64,000 nucleotides of DNA. Origin: Amphibalanus amphitrite (Eukaryota; Arthropoda; Thecostraca; Balanomorpha; Balanidae). Within the stretch, counting starts at the first letter, position 1, and every line of letters begins with the position of its first letter. Under the pieces are notes generated by a model, which worked only from the letters and a program-made list of their open reading frames with translations, was not told where the DNA came from and ran no database searches. The DNA lies in the NCBI RefSeq assembly GCF_019059575.1, contig NW_024881531.1, positions 868,001-932,000 on the forward strand, written 5' to 3'. A program made the translations under genes and the position numbers. Shown here in pieces: positions 12,614 to 24,300 of this stretch.

Positions 12614-15600
12614 CCCCATCTTTCCTCATCCTTCTATTTTATCAAATATTTTGCTTCTCTTATGATATAATGGCAATGCTTTACATTAATCTTTTCACTT
12701 TATTCTCTGCAATAGTGGCCGTCTTCCCCTCCGCGACTTCTTTGAGTCTAGCTTTCCGTCATCTCCTGATTCCTGACCTCTGTATCTAATATCTATATCT
12801 CCACTCTCTGTATCCATCTCGCCCGAGCACTCACTCAAAGTTAGCGCGCTGGTTCTATGGTTGCCGCCGCGGGAGTCTCTCCAATGTGTGCGCAGTCTCT
12901 CGGACGGGTACCCGCGCTGCCGTGACAGCTGCGATCGCAGACAGACAGACAAACAGGCGGCTCGGCCGACGGGCAGCCCGAGTGCGCGCTCCTGCGCGGG
13001 TGTGGTGCTCGCGCGCGCGCGCTCTTGTGGGCGTGTCGCCCGTAACGTACTGCATGCTGCGCCGGATCCGGGGAGAGCGGAGGAGCCCGCCGCCGCCGCC
13101 GCCGCTGACCGGTGCCGGGTGCGGTGTTTCAGGGACTGCTGGTGGTACAGGACCAGTACCGCGCCGTCATGCAGTACAGCCTGCCCAAGGACGGTCTGCC
13201 GGCTGAACACCGACCTCTCCAGGACTGGTTCTGCGTCAAGGTGGGCACGAGGCGCCGATGGGACCAATATGAGGGCACCGGAGTGTTGGGATGTTTTAAA
13301 GTGTGCAGTTCAGGTCCCTGCGTCAAATGCTCAGCATCATTATTTGCCTCAGCTGTGATTGTGTGAATCGAACTGCGAATTTTCGGCTGGGTTTCGTATA
13401 ACATTCGTAAATAACGTGCTCGAAGTAAAGGTTTCTCCATCCAGTCGTTTCTGCGTCAGCTAATGTTGTATGACTCTGGTGTGTCGAATTATAGCCGGGT
13501 GTCAGTCTCTCTAACTCCGCTCCTTTCCACCCGTGGCAGTGCGGCGCGCACAACTTCAAGCGCCGCTGCCAGTGCTACAAGTGCGGCTCGGACCGTGCCG
13601 AGTCGGAGGCTGCGGCCGAGGGCAGTGACGAGGTCTCCCCGCACCCGACCAACACGCTGCTGCTGCGCGGCCTGGACCCGCTCAGCTCCGAGGAGACGGT
13701 GCTGTCCGGCCTCCAGCAGCGCACTCAGCTGCCGATCCGCTCGGTGCGGCTGGGCCGCGAGCCGGTGACGGGCGCGTCGCGCGGCATCTGTTACCTGGAG
13801 CTGGCCTCTGTGGTGGACGCCATGCAGCTGAACCAGCAGCTGCAGGCCGAGCCGCTGGTGGTCGAGGGACGCTCGGCGGTGGTGAGCTACTGCCGACTGG
13901 CCGACCAGGCCGCCGGACAGCTGCCCGTCGATACCAGCCGCATGAGCATCCTCGAGCTGGCTGAGTACTCGGCCAAACTGTACGCCAAAACGCCAGAGGA
14001 GTACGAGGCTTACCTCAAGTACTACGAGGACTACTACAAGACACATGTGAGTCGAACGCCGGACTAGCCGCCGAGAGAGTGTTGTGATATGTTTGGCTGA
14101 TCAGTATTAGTTTGATCGATAAGTTAGTTGCGATCGGTGAGTTGACAACAGTTCATTTTGAATGACCAAGTGTAACGTCTCGCCAATAATGGGTCAGGGT
14201 ATCTGCCGTCTCTTCATTGTCTGTGTGTTGCCTTCCTGGAATAACCTCTCCGGCTGATCTTAACCCAACCTCCACCCTCCGTAGGGCACCGGCGCGGCGC
14301 CCAGCAGCGACCAAAGCCAGTCAGACTCTGCCAACGCGGCGGCCGCCGTGGCGCAGACGGCCCTGCAGCGGGTGCAGAAGAAGGTGCCCGGAGCGCGCGA
14401 GCAGCCGACCGCACCGGCAGCGGCGCCCCAGCCGCAGCCCCAGGCGGCGCCGGCGGCTCCGTTTGATGAGGACGCCACCTATCGTGAGTGGTGATGGCAG
14501 ACTGGCCTGTCAGGGCCTGGATAGAGATTTGTAACAAAACACGTCACTGCCATGGTGTTGAAAAGTGTGATGGGTCGACTTGACTAACGGTAATTATTGC
14601 TCGATTCTTCTAAAACGGTCACTCGTGTCTATATGTTTCTTAATTCTGTTACTTTCATCTTAAACATAATGCCATTATTGGCTGTCTACACACAGTCAAC
14701 TACCGGCTATTTCCACAATTGTTACCGAACTATCCTATTTAACACCCCTCCGTTCTTCCCACCGCAGCCACGCCGGACACGGCCTCGTTCCAGTACGACG
14801 AGACGTCGGGCTACTACTACGACGCCACTACGTCACTCTACTACGACGCCAACAGCCAGTACTTTTACAACCCGGCCAACCAGCGCTACCTCTACTGGGA
14901 CGCAGCCAAGTCCAAATACGTGCCAATGCCGACCGATGGCGAGGCGTCCGGAGCCGGCGGCAGCGGCAAGAAGAAGGAGGATAAACATGAAAAGGTCAAG
15001 GTGGCCAAGAAGATTGCCAAGGTAAGCAATCCTTGATGATTGGTTCATAGTTTGTGAAAGTTGGAACATGTGTTGGTTGCCATTTCAACTGCGTGCATTT
15101 ACCGTAATTACATTGTTATTTTTGTCTACTGTCCCTCATTGTTCGATGTTCATTGTCCTGCACCGACCTGCCCAGCGCCGAAACGCCTCTCCCTGACTGC
15201 CCCACCACCCTACCTGACCACTGACACTCTCCCTCCTATCCTTCGACAGGACATGGAACGGTGGGCCAAGTCGATGAAGCGGAAGGAAGCACGCGCCACC
15301 GCCTCTCCCATCATCCCGATCGGCGGCACGGCGCAGGAGCGGGCCGCGCGAGACGCCCGCTCGGCTGACATCGGATACGCCATGTTCGAGAAGAGAGTGG
15401 GAGGAGAAAGCACACCGCAGACGGCGGCGGGAGCGGAGGCAGAGGCGGCGGCCAATGTGAGTGGCGAGAGGGCGGGAGTTGGGACTTCGGGAGGATTGAC
15501 TGGATTGACGATGTTGGAGTTTGGAGGTGGTCTGCCTGCTCAAGCTGTCTCTGCGTGCCTGTCCTCTGCCGTGTCTGGCGCTGTCTGCTTTCTATGATCA

Positions 15601-16628
15601 CGTCAGCTGTCCTCAGTCTTCCTTTTCCCCCATGCTCAGTCGCGTGTGATAGCCCTCTGTCTTCCATAACAGCATCGCTGTGTCTTTTCCCAGTCAAGTC
15701 TGCAGCCTGGCTGTGTGCTATAACTAAGTCCCTCTTGTCTGTCCCCAGTCGAGTCTGGTGGCGGCGTACGGCGGTGAGAGCGGAGACGAGGAGGAAGCGC
15801 CCGAGCTGGACCCCACCCTGGTGGACGTCAACAAACTCGCCTGTCTGCTCTGCAAACGGGCGTTCGCCAGCCGCGAGCAGCTCAACAAACACCTGGAAAA
15901 GTCCGACCTTCACCGGAAAAACCTGGAGGAGCACCAGCGCGCTCAGGGCGGCGCCCCGGCCGGCGGCGGCCAGTACAGAGACCGGGCCGCCGAGCGGCGC
16001 AGCAAGTACGGCGAGCCGAACCAGGCGCCGCGCGCGCCGCACCGGCCGGCCGGACCGCCGCCGCCGGCCGCCGCCACCGCCTCGGCGCCGGCCCGGCCCG
16101 TCGGCGGCATCGGAAACCGGATGATGCAGGCCATGGGCTGGAAGGACGGCCAGGGCCTGGGCAAGAGCAACCAGGGCCGCACCAGCCTGGTGGAGGTAAG
16201 CCCGCCGTCGCGTTGAGCGGCGTCCGTCCCACCGCGGTGGGCGGTCGCTGCGCATGCTCTACTGTCTGTGGTCCCGAGGTTCGTCGGTCGGCCGGTAGTC
16301 GGCGGGGTGTAGCACACCGGCTGTCTCGTGACAGACCTCTGCCGTCCGTCCATCCATCTGCTCGTTACCTTCGACTCCACCCACTCCGCCGGTCTCCGAT
16401 CCTCCGCCTCCCCGGACCCCCGGCTCCGCCCGCGCGGTCGGATCTTGTCGACATGATGTGATAGCTGCTGAACGGTGTGGACTGTGCTGTCGACAGGCGG
16501 AGCGGCGCGCCACCTCGGCCGGCCTCGGCATGGCGGGCAGCACCACCGGCGCCGTGGCCGGCGACACGTACAAGGACTGTGTCAAGAAGACCATGTTCGC
16601 CAGGTACAAAGAGATGAACGAGGAGTGA
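8800..16628 (+). CDS. RBM5/RBM10-like: RNA-binding protein 5/10-like splicing regulator (13 exons, 891 aa)
   Basis: Nuclear regulator of alternative splicing that acts in early (A-complex) spliceosomes. Exons: 8800-8888, 9176-9283, 9618-9896, 10187-10388, 10653-10722, 12060-12133, 13133-13240, 13540-14046, 14285-14483, 14768-15021, 15250-15456, 15749-16195, 16497-16628; phases match throughout. Domains: Arg/Asp-rich N-terminus (about 30-130); RRM1 (about 210-300) with RNP2 VMIRGL and RNP1 RGFAFVEF; RanBP2-type zinc finger DWFCVKCGAHNFKRRCQCYK (about 306-326); RRM2 (about 348-430) with a degenerate RNP1 (RGICYLEL); OCRE domain rich in YYYD repeats (about 550-605); DMERWAKS segment; C2H2 finger from Cys731; G-patch GNRMMQAMGWKDGQGLG (from about 818); C-terminus TMFARYKEM. 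This domain order is diagnostic for RBM5/RBM10. An invertebrate usually has one gene for the vertebrate pair, so I do not choose between names. The ATG at 8800 is the first in frame within exon 1, but the frame stays open upstream. Confidence 0.92.
10723..12059 (+). other. RBM5/10 intron within RRM1 (1.3 kb)
   Basis: This intron interrupts RRM1 between the RNP2 and RNP1 motifs. It carries the candidate microexon at 11050-11070. The rest has a GC-rich CT-tract beginning (10740-11000) and an AT-rich middle. No other element is seen. Confidence 0.6.
11050..11070 (+). CDS. Candidate 21-nt cassette microexon in RRM1 of RBM5/10
   Basis: The segment lies between a strong acceptor (TTGTTTCAG) and a perfect donor (GTAAGT). 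It starts and ends in phase 1, exactly like the junction it would split (exons ending at 10722 and starting at 12060). Inclusion adds seven residues, VCWGKSD, to the loop before RNP1 without a frameshift. Whether it is used cannot be seen from genomic sequence. Confidence 0.5.
12134..13132 (+). other. RBM5/10 intron with CT microsatellite
   Basis: A 1-kb intron between the two exons completing RRM1. It contains the (CT)n tract at 12531-12612 and GC-rich sequence with CAGA repeats near 12940. ORFs on both strands here are products of low complexity. Confidence 0.6.
12531..12612. repeat. (CT)n microsatellite, about 82 bp
   Basis: Uninterrupted CT dinucleotides for roughly 40 units inside an RBM5/10 intron. 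On the transcribed strand this is a long polypyrimidine tract lying about 520 bases before the next acceptor. Confidence 0.95.
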
Positions 16629-17165
16629 GGGCCGTGCACCGCGTCTCACGCGTGTGTGCGGGCCAGACCCTCGTCGCTCACTGGAGAAAGCTGTGGTGTG
16701 ATGAATTATGACGTGTGATGTGCGTTTCATGATGCGGTGTCTCTTGTTGGTTGAATGTGTGAAGCGTGGGGATGCGATGTCGGTATTTCACGTTATTTGT
16801 CATGGACGATGTTAGTTGTGGACAGGATTGGTTGGATGTCTGGTTGAGGGCCGGCACAGCCGTATCGTGCGGCCAATATGTTTGCGTGTGGGTGATTTTG
16901 ATTGGCTTTGCTGTACGCCGAACGCTGCCGGACCCGGGTGTCTGGTGACGGGGCCCGAGGTGCTAAATAGTGTGTCCCGCCCGCACGCTCCGCTCCCGGC
17001 CTCCGCGGTCCGTGAGGGTTGCTGAACATGTGATTTCAGCGCGCCTTTACTTGGCTTGACATTTTTCCTGTGGCGAGTGCGTATTTAGGTGGGCTTGGTG
17101 ATGATAGCCTCCGTTACTAAAGACGCCATTGATCTGTTTTGTGGCGTTGTTGTGTAAATATAAGT

Positions 17166-17171
17166 ATTAAA
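17166..17171 (+). terminator. Candidate RBM5/10 poly(A) signal ATTAAA
   Basis: An ATTAAA hexamer lies 540 bases after the RBM5/10 stop codon and is followed by T- and GT-rich sequence. No AATAAA lies nearer on the + strand. The call rests on the motif only. Confidence 0.45.
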
Positions 17172-17418
17172 CGTGTTTTTTATCGTCTGTTCATGAGGTG
17201 TGTCTCCAGCGGGGTGGGTAGTCGCTAGCTCTGCTCGCCAGGTGGGGGACAAGACCGTGCGAGTTACTCGCTCCAGTAACTGCATATGTTTTGAAACATT
17301 TCTCCAAACGCTGGCTTACGTAATGGCTTCGTTCCTGGAAGTGACCTACCAGGAAAATTCAACAACAATGCAGGCTCGAACATGCAAACCAGGAAACGCG
17401 TCCTGAGTCCTTACTTAG

Positions 17419-17424
17419 TTTATT
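17419..17424 (-). terminator. Candidate poly(A) signal of the minus-strand BIM1-like/DOMON gene
   Basis: TTTATT on the + strand reads AATAAA on the minus strand, about 920 bases after the stop codon at 18345-18347. If used, the 3' UTR end would lie about 250 bases from that of the convergent RBM5/10 gene. Confidence 0.45.
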
Positions 17425-18344
17425 CAGTCAAAACAACGACGAAGCGTTGTCTTCATAGCGCCGTGAGAGGACGAAAAACGCCCAGTCGGGCTTGATACAG
17501 AAAGGCGCCATCACAACGCCTTGCAAAACTCCCGGCCATAGTCCCTCACGACAAATCGAGTCACATCAGATGAAACGGTCACGATGAGAACTTACACAAT
17601 GTCAGACTGAGTACACCGCCACACGTCGCAAAATCCATGATATATCTCGCACTAAACGAAACAGTATCAAGTATCATATAGTATCAGCCAGCCAGGTATC
17701 ATCGCGGCACATCAACGAACGCAGTCAGAGATTCACAAATACATTTACGAATGATGCACAACAGTCCAATCAGTACCGCTCACGCTCATGATAAGATTTT
17801 TCCACGCGCGTTATCCACTCTACATACACGACCACGAGGGGCAGCGGGAGTCCGATCAGTTCTCTCCCGCTAACACAAGGACGGAGTCGGGTACGGACGC
17901 TTTGGTCCGGGTCAGCGTCTCCATTGAGCAGCTGCGACGCTGGTGGGCGAAAACTGAGAAGGGATAAACCCTCCTCTTTCTTCGACAGGTTCACATACGG
18001 GACAGCGTAGATGATGGCGGCTTGACGGGCCCAGGAGCCACCAGAGGGTGAGTTTTCTGGTGCCTTCGCCACCAGCGGACCTGGCTGAATGACAGTTTCG
18101 ACAGACCGCCGCCAGGGGTCCAGGAGTGCGCTTTGGCAGGCTCCGATTGTCAGTTCACATCACTGGTCGTCGCAGATTCCCTTAGCGAGAAACAAGTCCT
18201 CGCTGGGGTGCCTAAAGATTCCACAGAGTCAATAGCTCTAACTGCCCATTTCACCCGAGCGAGCGTCTCTCTGACCCAAAATACTTCTCACAGCGGGTCT
18301 GGACCGGTTCCACTCCAAGCACTCCTCTACCCTATATCCTCTGC

Positions 18345-21300
18345 TCACTGCTGCTTGCTATAGTCCACATACACCCTGACCACCTCCCCGGAATACTTTC
18401 GCTGGCTGGGCATAAAGTAGAAGTCGGGCGCCGCCTCTGGGCCGCCGGCGCCGCGCTGCAGCGTGGCCGAGCGCCGCTCGCCCGACGGGTGGTAGGTGGC
18501 CGCCGAGAACTGGCTGCCTGGCCGCGGCAGGCTGTAGGTGGACCGGTCGCCGCCCGGCGGCGGCCCAGAGCGCGGCCGCTGCAGCGAGCGCGTCTCCACC
18601 ATCTGGGGCGGCGAGGGCGCGTGGGCGGTCGCCGGCGCGCCGCGGCCCCCCTTGGACGGCCGCCCGTTGGTGGCCGCGTCCGCCTCGTAACTCTCGTAAC
18701 CGTAGTTGCTGTGAGCCGCCATGTCACGCCAGGCCGAGTTGGTGATGAGCTTGTCCTGCGGTGGCAGCGGTGGAGGGTTAGCAGGGGAGCGAGGGACCAG
18801 TGGGAGGGTCGGAAGGGGACGGAAGGTAAATAGGAGGGCTAGAAGGGGATGGGAGGTCAGTGGGAAAGCAGAGAAGGGACGGGGGGCAGGGGATCGCAGG
18901 GTCGGTGGCGCGGGGAGGAAAGAGGTGGCAGAGGTAGGATGGGATGAATCGGTAGGCTGGGGCGGGGCCGAGTGAGAGGGTATTGATAGAATTGAACTGA
19001 ATTTTAGAGGAAATAACAGCGGACAACGGACAGCGACAGTCAATGATAAGGACGTTACGATAACTTCGTAAGAACATTCCTCTAGCTAAACGGTAGGAAA
19101 TGCATTTTATAGACGTGCGTTGATGCATTTAAAAGACAAATCACGAGGGCAATCATTATCAAATGATTCAGATAAATGGATTCTATTAAATCGAACTTTT
19201 CACTGCTGACCACACACGTACACAAGTCCCTGGAAACAGTTGCACACCTCAACCTGACTCACTAACAAAAATAATGACGACACACTACCAAGCCATGTGA
19301 CGGTGATGTGCGAGCCGCCTGCCGAGTGCTCTGAGCCCGCGCCTGCCTGTGGTCTAGCCACGCTCGCCACAACCAGGGTTCTCATGCGCCCGTCCGTCCC
19401 TACCATCCAGTGATATTTCTAACCCTAACAGCAGCTGGTGCGCGATCTGCATGCTACGAAGCGGTGCAAAAATGTGACGATGAAACAACGTACTCACAGC
19501 GCGAGAGAGCCTAGAAAAACATGTAGGACTGACCGGAAACCTAAGAAAGAGAGCGAGACAAGATGCGCTGATGTGACTGGAAGGCAGGGGAGCTGCGTTT
19601 CTTGCAATGGTTTGAGATGTAAGCACGCAAGTTCGACACAGCTGGGCGTGTTTGATAAATGATGTAGCGAGAGAAGGCGAAATACGAAACAAGGCAAATG
19701 GCAAAAGTAGCCGATAAGCAGAATAGCTTGTGACAGACAGACAGATGAAGGAGACGCCCTTTTATCGCCTTTCCCATATTCCCCTCAACCCATGATGAGG
19801 GACGGGTACGTAAAGCCATTTCATCCAGGCCTTCCCTAATGATCATGACGCATCAATATCGGATCTAAGAAACCTCCATATATGTCACTCTCCTTCAAGA
19901 GGCGATGCCTGGCCACCTCAGATCTCATTCCCACCTCGCCACCTACCAGTTACCACCCCGGTCAACCCACATCATCTCCCCTTTCCCCCATCCTCCCTAT
20001 TCCTCTCACCTTGGCCGTGGGTTTGGGCTGGCGGGCGGCCGGCGCGGCGCGGCGGTTCCTGGCCAGGGTGCAGGCCGCCTGGATAATGGCCAGGAGGATC
20101 AGCGCCGCCACCGCCGCCAGAATGATGTACAGCTTGACGGCCTCGGCATCCCACTGCTCCTGGGTGATCGGGCCGCTCGCCTCCAGACTGCGGGCTGTGA
20201 GTGAGAGAAGGGAAACGAAGAGTTAGAGATGTGATCCATGGTGGCTACTGATAAGTTGTGCAGAAATAAGCTTTCAACGAAACAGCTATGCTTGATTCTT
20301 GAAACTCGTAAGCAATTTTGGCGATCGGTATTGGTTCAGATCATGTACGAGATCATTGATCTGACCCTCCACAGGACACCGATCGACAGAGGGCAAGTAA
20401 GGAGTTGAGACCGGGATATACTGTGGAAAATAAAGGTTCATCTTACGTTATCTTACAACTTCGGACACTTAGGTCAGATACCCACTGCGAAAAGTAGGGG
20501 CAGTTAAAACGGAAACCTCAAACAAAATCCTTTGATACCTCGATCAACCGCAGCCACTACTCGACCTCACCTTTCCTTGGCTGGACGACCAGGTACTGCG
20601 GGTTGACCTGCAGGTTGCCCACCATACCGGTGGCCACCGACTCGCTGAGCACACGCTCTAGCGTCACCGCCTGCTCCTCGGTCTCCTCGACCCGCTTCAG
20701 CTCGCGGTCCATCCGCTTACGGTCGACTTGGAGGCTCATCTTGGCCACCACGTCGCCGCCGTCACTGCGGGAGGGGGGGGGGGGGGTATGTCAGGTCAGG
20801 TGGGGTCAGTGAGTTGCTACGGGGTTAGAAGAGGTCAGGACAGGTCGAGTGACCGAAGAATAGCTGTGTTTTATATAGCGGGTGCGGAATCAAAGGCCCC
20901 TTTGATTATCAATTGGTAAAAGTTCCAGCATTTACATGTAGTGTAGATAAGTAAATTTAATAGTGCAAACATCATTTAAAAACCGACAGTAGCTGAGTCA
21001 GTCAGCAATCGTTCTACACATCTACTCCCTCTTCCACCCACCCGCCCACCCACCACAAACCACAAACCCAACCCCTTCCAGCCCACCACCGCGGCACTCA
21101 CTCCTTGAACTCCGTGACCTTGACGGAGCTGGTCTTCAGCCCGGGCACCGTCTTCAGCACCGACATGACGTCGTTCCTGATGCGCTCACTGAGGATGTTG
21201 AACTCCTCCGAGCCCTGCTGGGGCACGGCGGCCGGTTCGACCAGACCTCGCAGCTTCAGTTCGACGTCATAGTCGACATTGGGCGGCGGCGGCGGCGGCA

Positions 21301-24300
21301 GCGGCTTCCCGTCCTTCCCCAGCTTGGGAGCTCCGTTGGCTGTGGGTGGGAGGGGAGGAGAGGGAGGTCAGTGAGGGTGCGGGGTGACTGTGGTTACGTG
21401 TATCGCGAGGTTCGCGCCGTGAGGGGCAGTATCTATGAGAATCTGAGTGCAAGTGCGATGGTCGTACCCGGATGCTCCGAAACGTTGAGTACTGAACACT
21501 TGAACAGTATACCGGCTCAGCGACTTTGTACAGTTGATTGTTAAAAGGTCAAATACTCGTAAAAGTAGCCAGAAAGCAGAAATGATCATTACAATGCAAT
21601 TGAATTAGCGCACACTGAACATCGCATATCAACAAAAGCAGTACCTAAGGCATAAGAAAATGATGCTTTTATCGGAAAAAGGATCCAGCAGGCCACCAGA
21701 CAGCGTGCATATAGTTCATAGCTGGTGCAGAAAATATAAAAAACAAAAACAAAAATAAACTTTGAAGAGAAAACGCGAACAGTAGGTATAGCTTCGACAT
21801 TGCGCACAACTAACCTTTCGAGATGTCGTCATATTGTGAGCGAAAAATAAACGACTACAACACGTCAGATATGCATGAACAACAGGTCAACCAAGGTCAA
21901 TCCATTCAGATACCACCACAAATACCTCAAGCAGCTTTATTTCCACATGTGAGTGACATCCAATGTAAAACATGGCCACAAATACAGGACGGATTATGCG
22001 AAAGACACGTATTCAATGTCGCCGAAACACGCCCTCATTCTCTTCGTCGTATTATTAGCTTTGTTTTGAACCGTCCAATAAGATATGTGCACATCTAGTG
22101 TCGATATTTGATTAGAATAGGAGACAAAATGATCAGGAGATATCGATATTTCCGTATGTACAGAGACGATACATCGATCTACACTATACAGATAACATAT
22201 TTGTACTAAATACTAAAAAGCGATGCAGTAAAAAAGTAAATAATCTTGACTACTGGCTGAGTATGCAGAGAAACGAGCAGAAACGAGAATACATTTCGCG
22301 AGACAGTGCCGTGGTAACTAAATGTGACTCCGCCACCCGTAAAAGCCGCAAATAAAAAATATATCTGACATCTGTCGCGACAAAATAAGACTATCAAAAA
22401 CTCATCCAACCCTATTCTCACCTCCATGGTCCACTAAGATGGCACCTGGTGACAATACGCCACAAATACACACTCATCGTATGATCCAATCTTGGATCCA
22501 ATGGAGAAACATGGAAGCTACGAGCCGCATGACTTCGGACAAGCAGACAGACATACAAACAAAGCGGGACTCTGAAAGTAGAGGACGGAACGAGTAACAT
22601 CGGACCCCCGCCACCGATTTCAAAGCTAGCACATACCCGTGTGTGACGAGAAAGACGAGAGGGACCCACCCGAGCAGGGCCAACTCCGTGAGAGGCTACT
22701 GGCGTGACAAAGGCATACAAACGGACGCACGTGAGCTCCTCGAACCCTGGACCGATTATGCGTGATTCTGGCCCTCCGATTATGCGTGATTCTGGTCCTA
22801 TCTGATGAGCACATCAATTAGAAGTGCGTGATTTTGCGTGCGTGCGTGTTCGCGTGTACGTGAATGCGATGATAACGAGTAAGAATGGATAGGTACTGTG
22901 TAGTCAGGCCCGTTCTTTGACGAGAGCAGAGCCGTCTCGCGTCTCCTCTCGCTCCTTAGAAATCTCACAACCCATTGACCTTGCTATCCATCGGCCAAAC
23001 GCTACAACACAACTGCCAGTACTGCTCCAACCGGCTAGCAGATCACTCGGCTAGCACTGCCCGGCTAGCGAGGCGTCCCGCTAACGCCTAGCGAACGCGA
23101 GGAGGACGACGGCGGCCCAGAGGGCGGCGGCGGCACTGGTGGGTCGCAGAGCGCCGGCCGCTCCTTCGCTCCTCTGGTGCTGGAGTCGGGGTGCAGCTGT
23201 AACATAGAGACAAAGGAACGGAGCGCGGTTACCGGCCGCCGGCGCAGACAGACAGACAAACAGACAGACGGGCAGAAGCACCGGGAGACCGCGGATGCAC
23301 AGCGGAGGGGACGTGCGGGGACCGGGCCGGCCGACCGGTCCGGCAGCTACGACAGATCAGGAAGGACCCCGTCCCCGCGAGACAGCCGGCCCACCACGAC
23401 CGGCACCGTCCCCGACCAGGTCCGCCACCGAGCCACCGACAGCCGAGACCGCACGAGCTGACCAGAGGAGCGGCGCGCCGCGCTGAAAGGACAGGCCGTC
23501 ACCGCGAGTCACTACTCTAGTCGCTTTGGGAGGTATCAGCTCGCGTCGCTTGAGATGCTCCGCTAACTGCCAGTTGAATCAGCCGCCACCGACCCATGCA
23601 GGGCACATGATCCTTTCGCCGTCTGTTGCGGCGACGAAGTCTTCACGACTCTTCATCTTCAGAAAACAGCAGTGTTTTCGTGGCATTGATAGTGCAGTTG
23701 TTAGTTAGCACGATTGTTAGTCACGAGGTAAAGCCAGTAATGCTACATCTCTAAAAGCGATAAGCCTGTGCAAGTAACCAGTATCTACACAACAGTCACG
23801 ACTTTTAAACCACTCAGCTGGCATGTTTGACTCTGACTCAATCTGCTATGTAGGCACGAGATAAATCGCAGCTGTTCAAGGCATAAGAGTCTTTTCGATT
23901 CTGAGCATTGTAACTTTTGAGCATTCCGTTTCACTCTTGCAGAGTCAAGAATTCCTCACTTCTCGACCGTCACAAGTCGGCCAATCTCGACAAGTCGATT
24001 GGCCTCCCGTTCTGTCTTCTTTGGGATCTTCACTTATAAATCGCGCCACGCGCCGCCCAAGTGACCCGGTGGAGCGCCTCTGCAGGTCGGCCCGTGACCT
24101 GACCTTGACCTCGGACTGGTCGGGGCAGCCGGTCGGGGACGGTGTCGGTCAGGAGGGCCGGCCGCTCGAGCCCGGCCCCGTAAACCGATCACACTTGCAA
24201 ATCAACTTTCTAACAGACCGGGAAAATGGTTACAGACTTTGAAAATGATATGAACCCGGAGGTTGAGAAAAAAGATCGATAGACGCGCAAGAAAGTTGTT

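Noticed and set aside
12284-12670. Ser/Leu- or Arg/Glu-repeat ORFs
   Set aside because: They are products of the CT microsatellite in an RBM5/10 intron.
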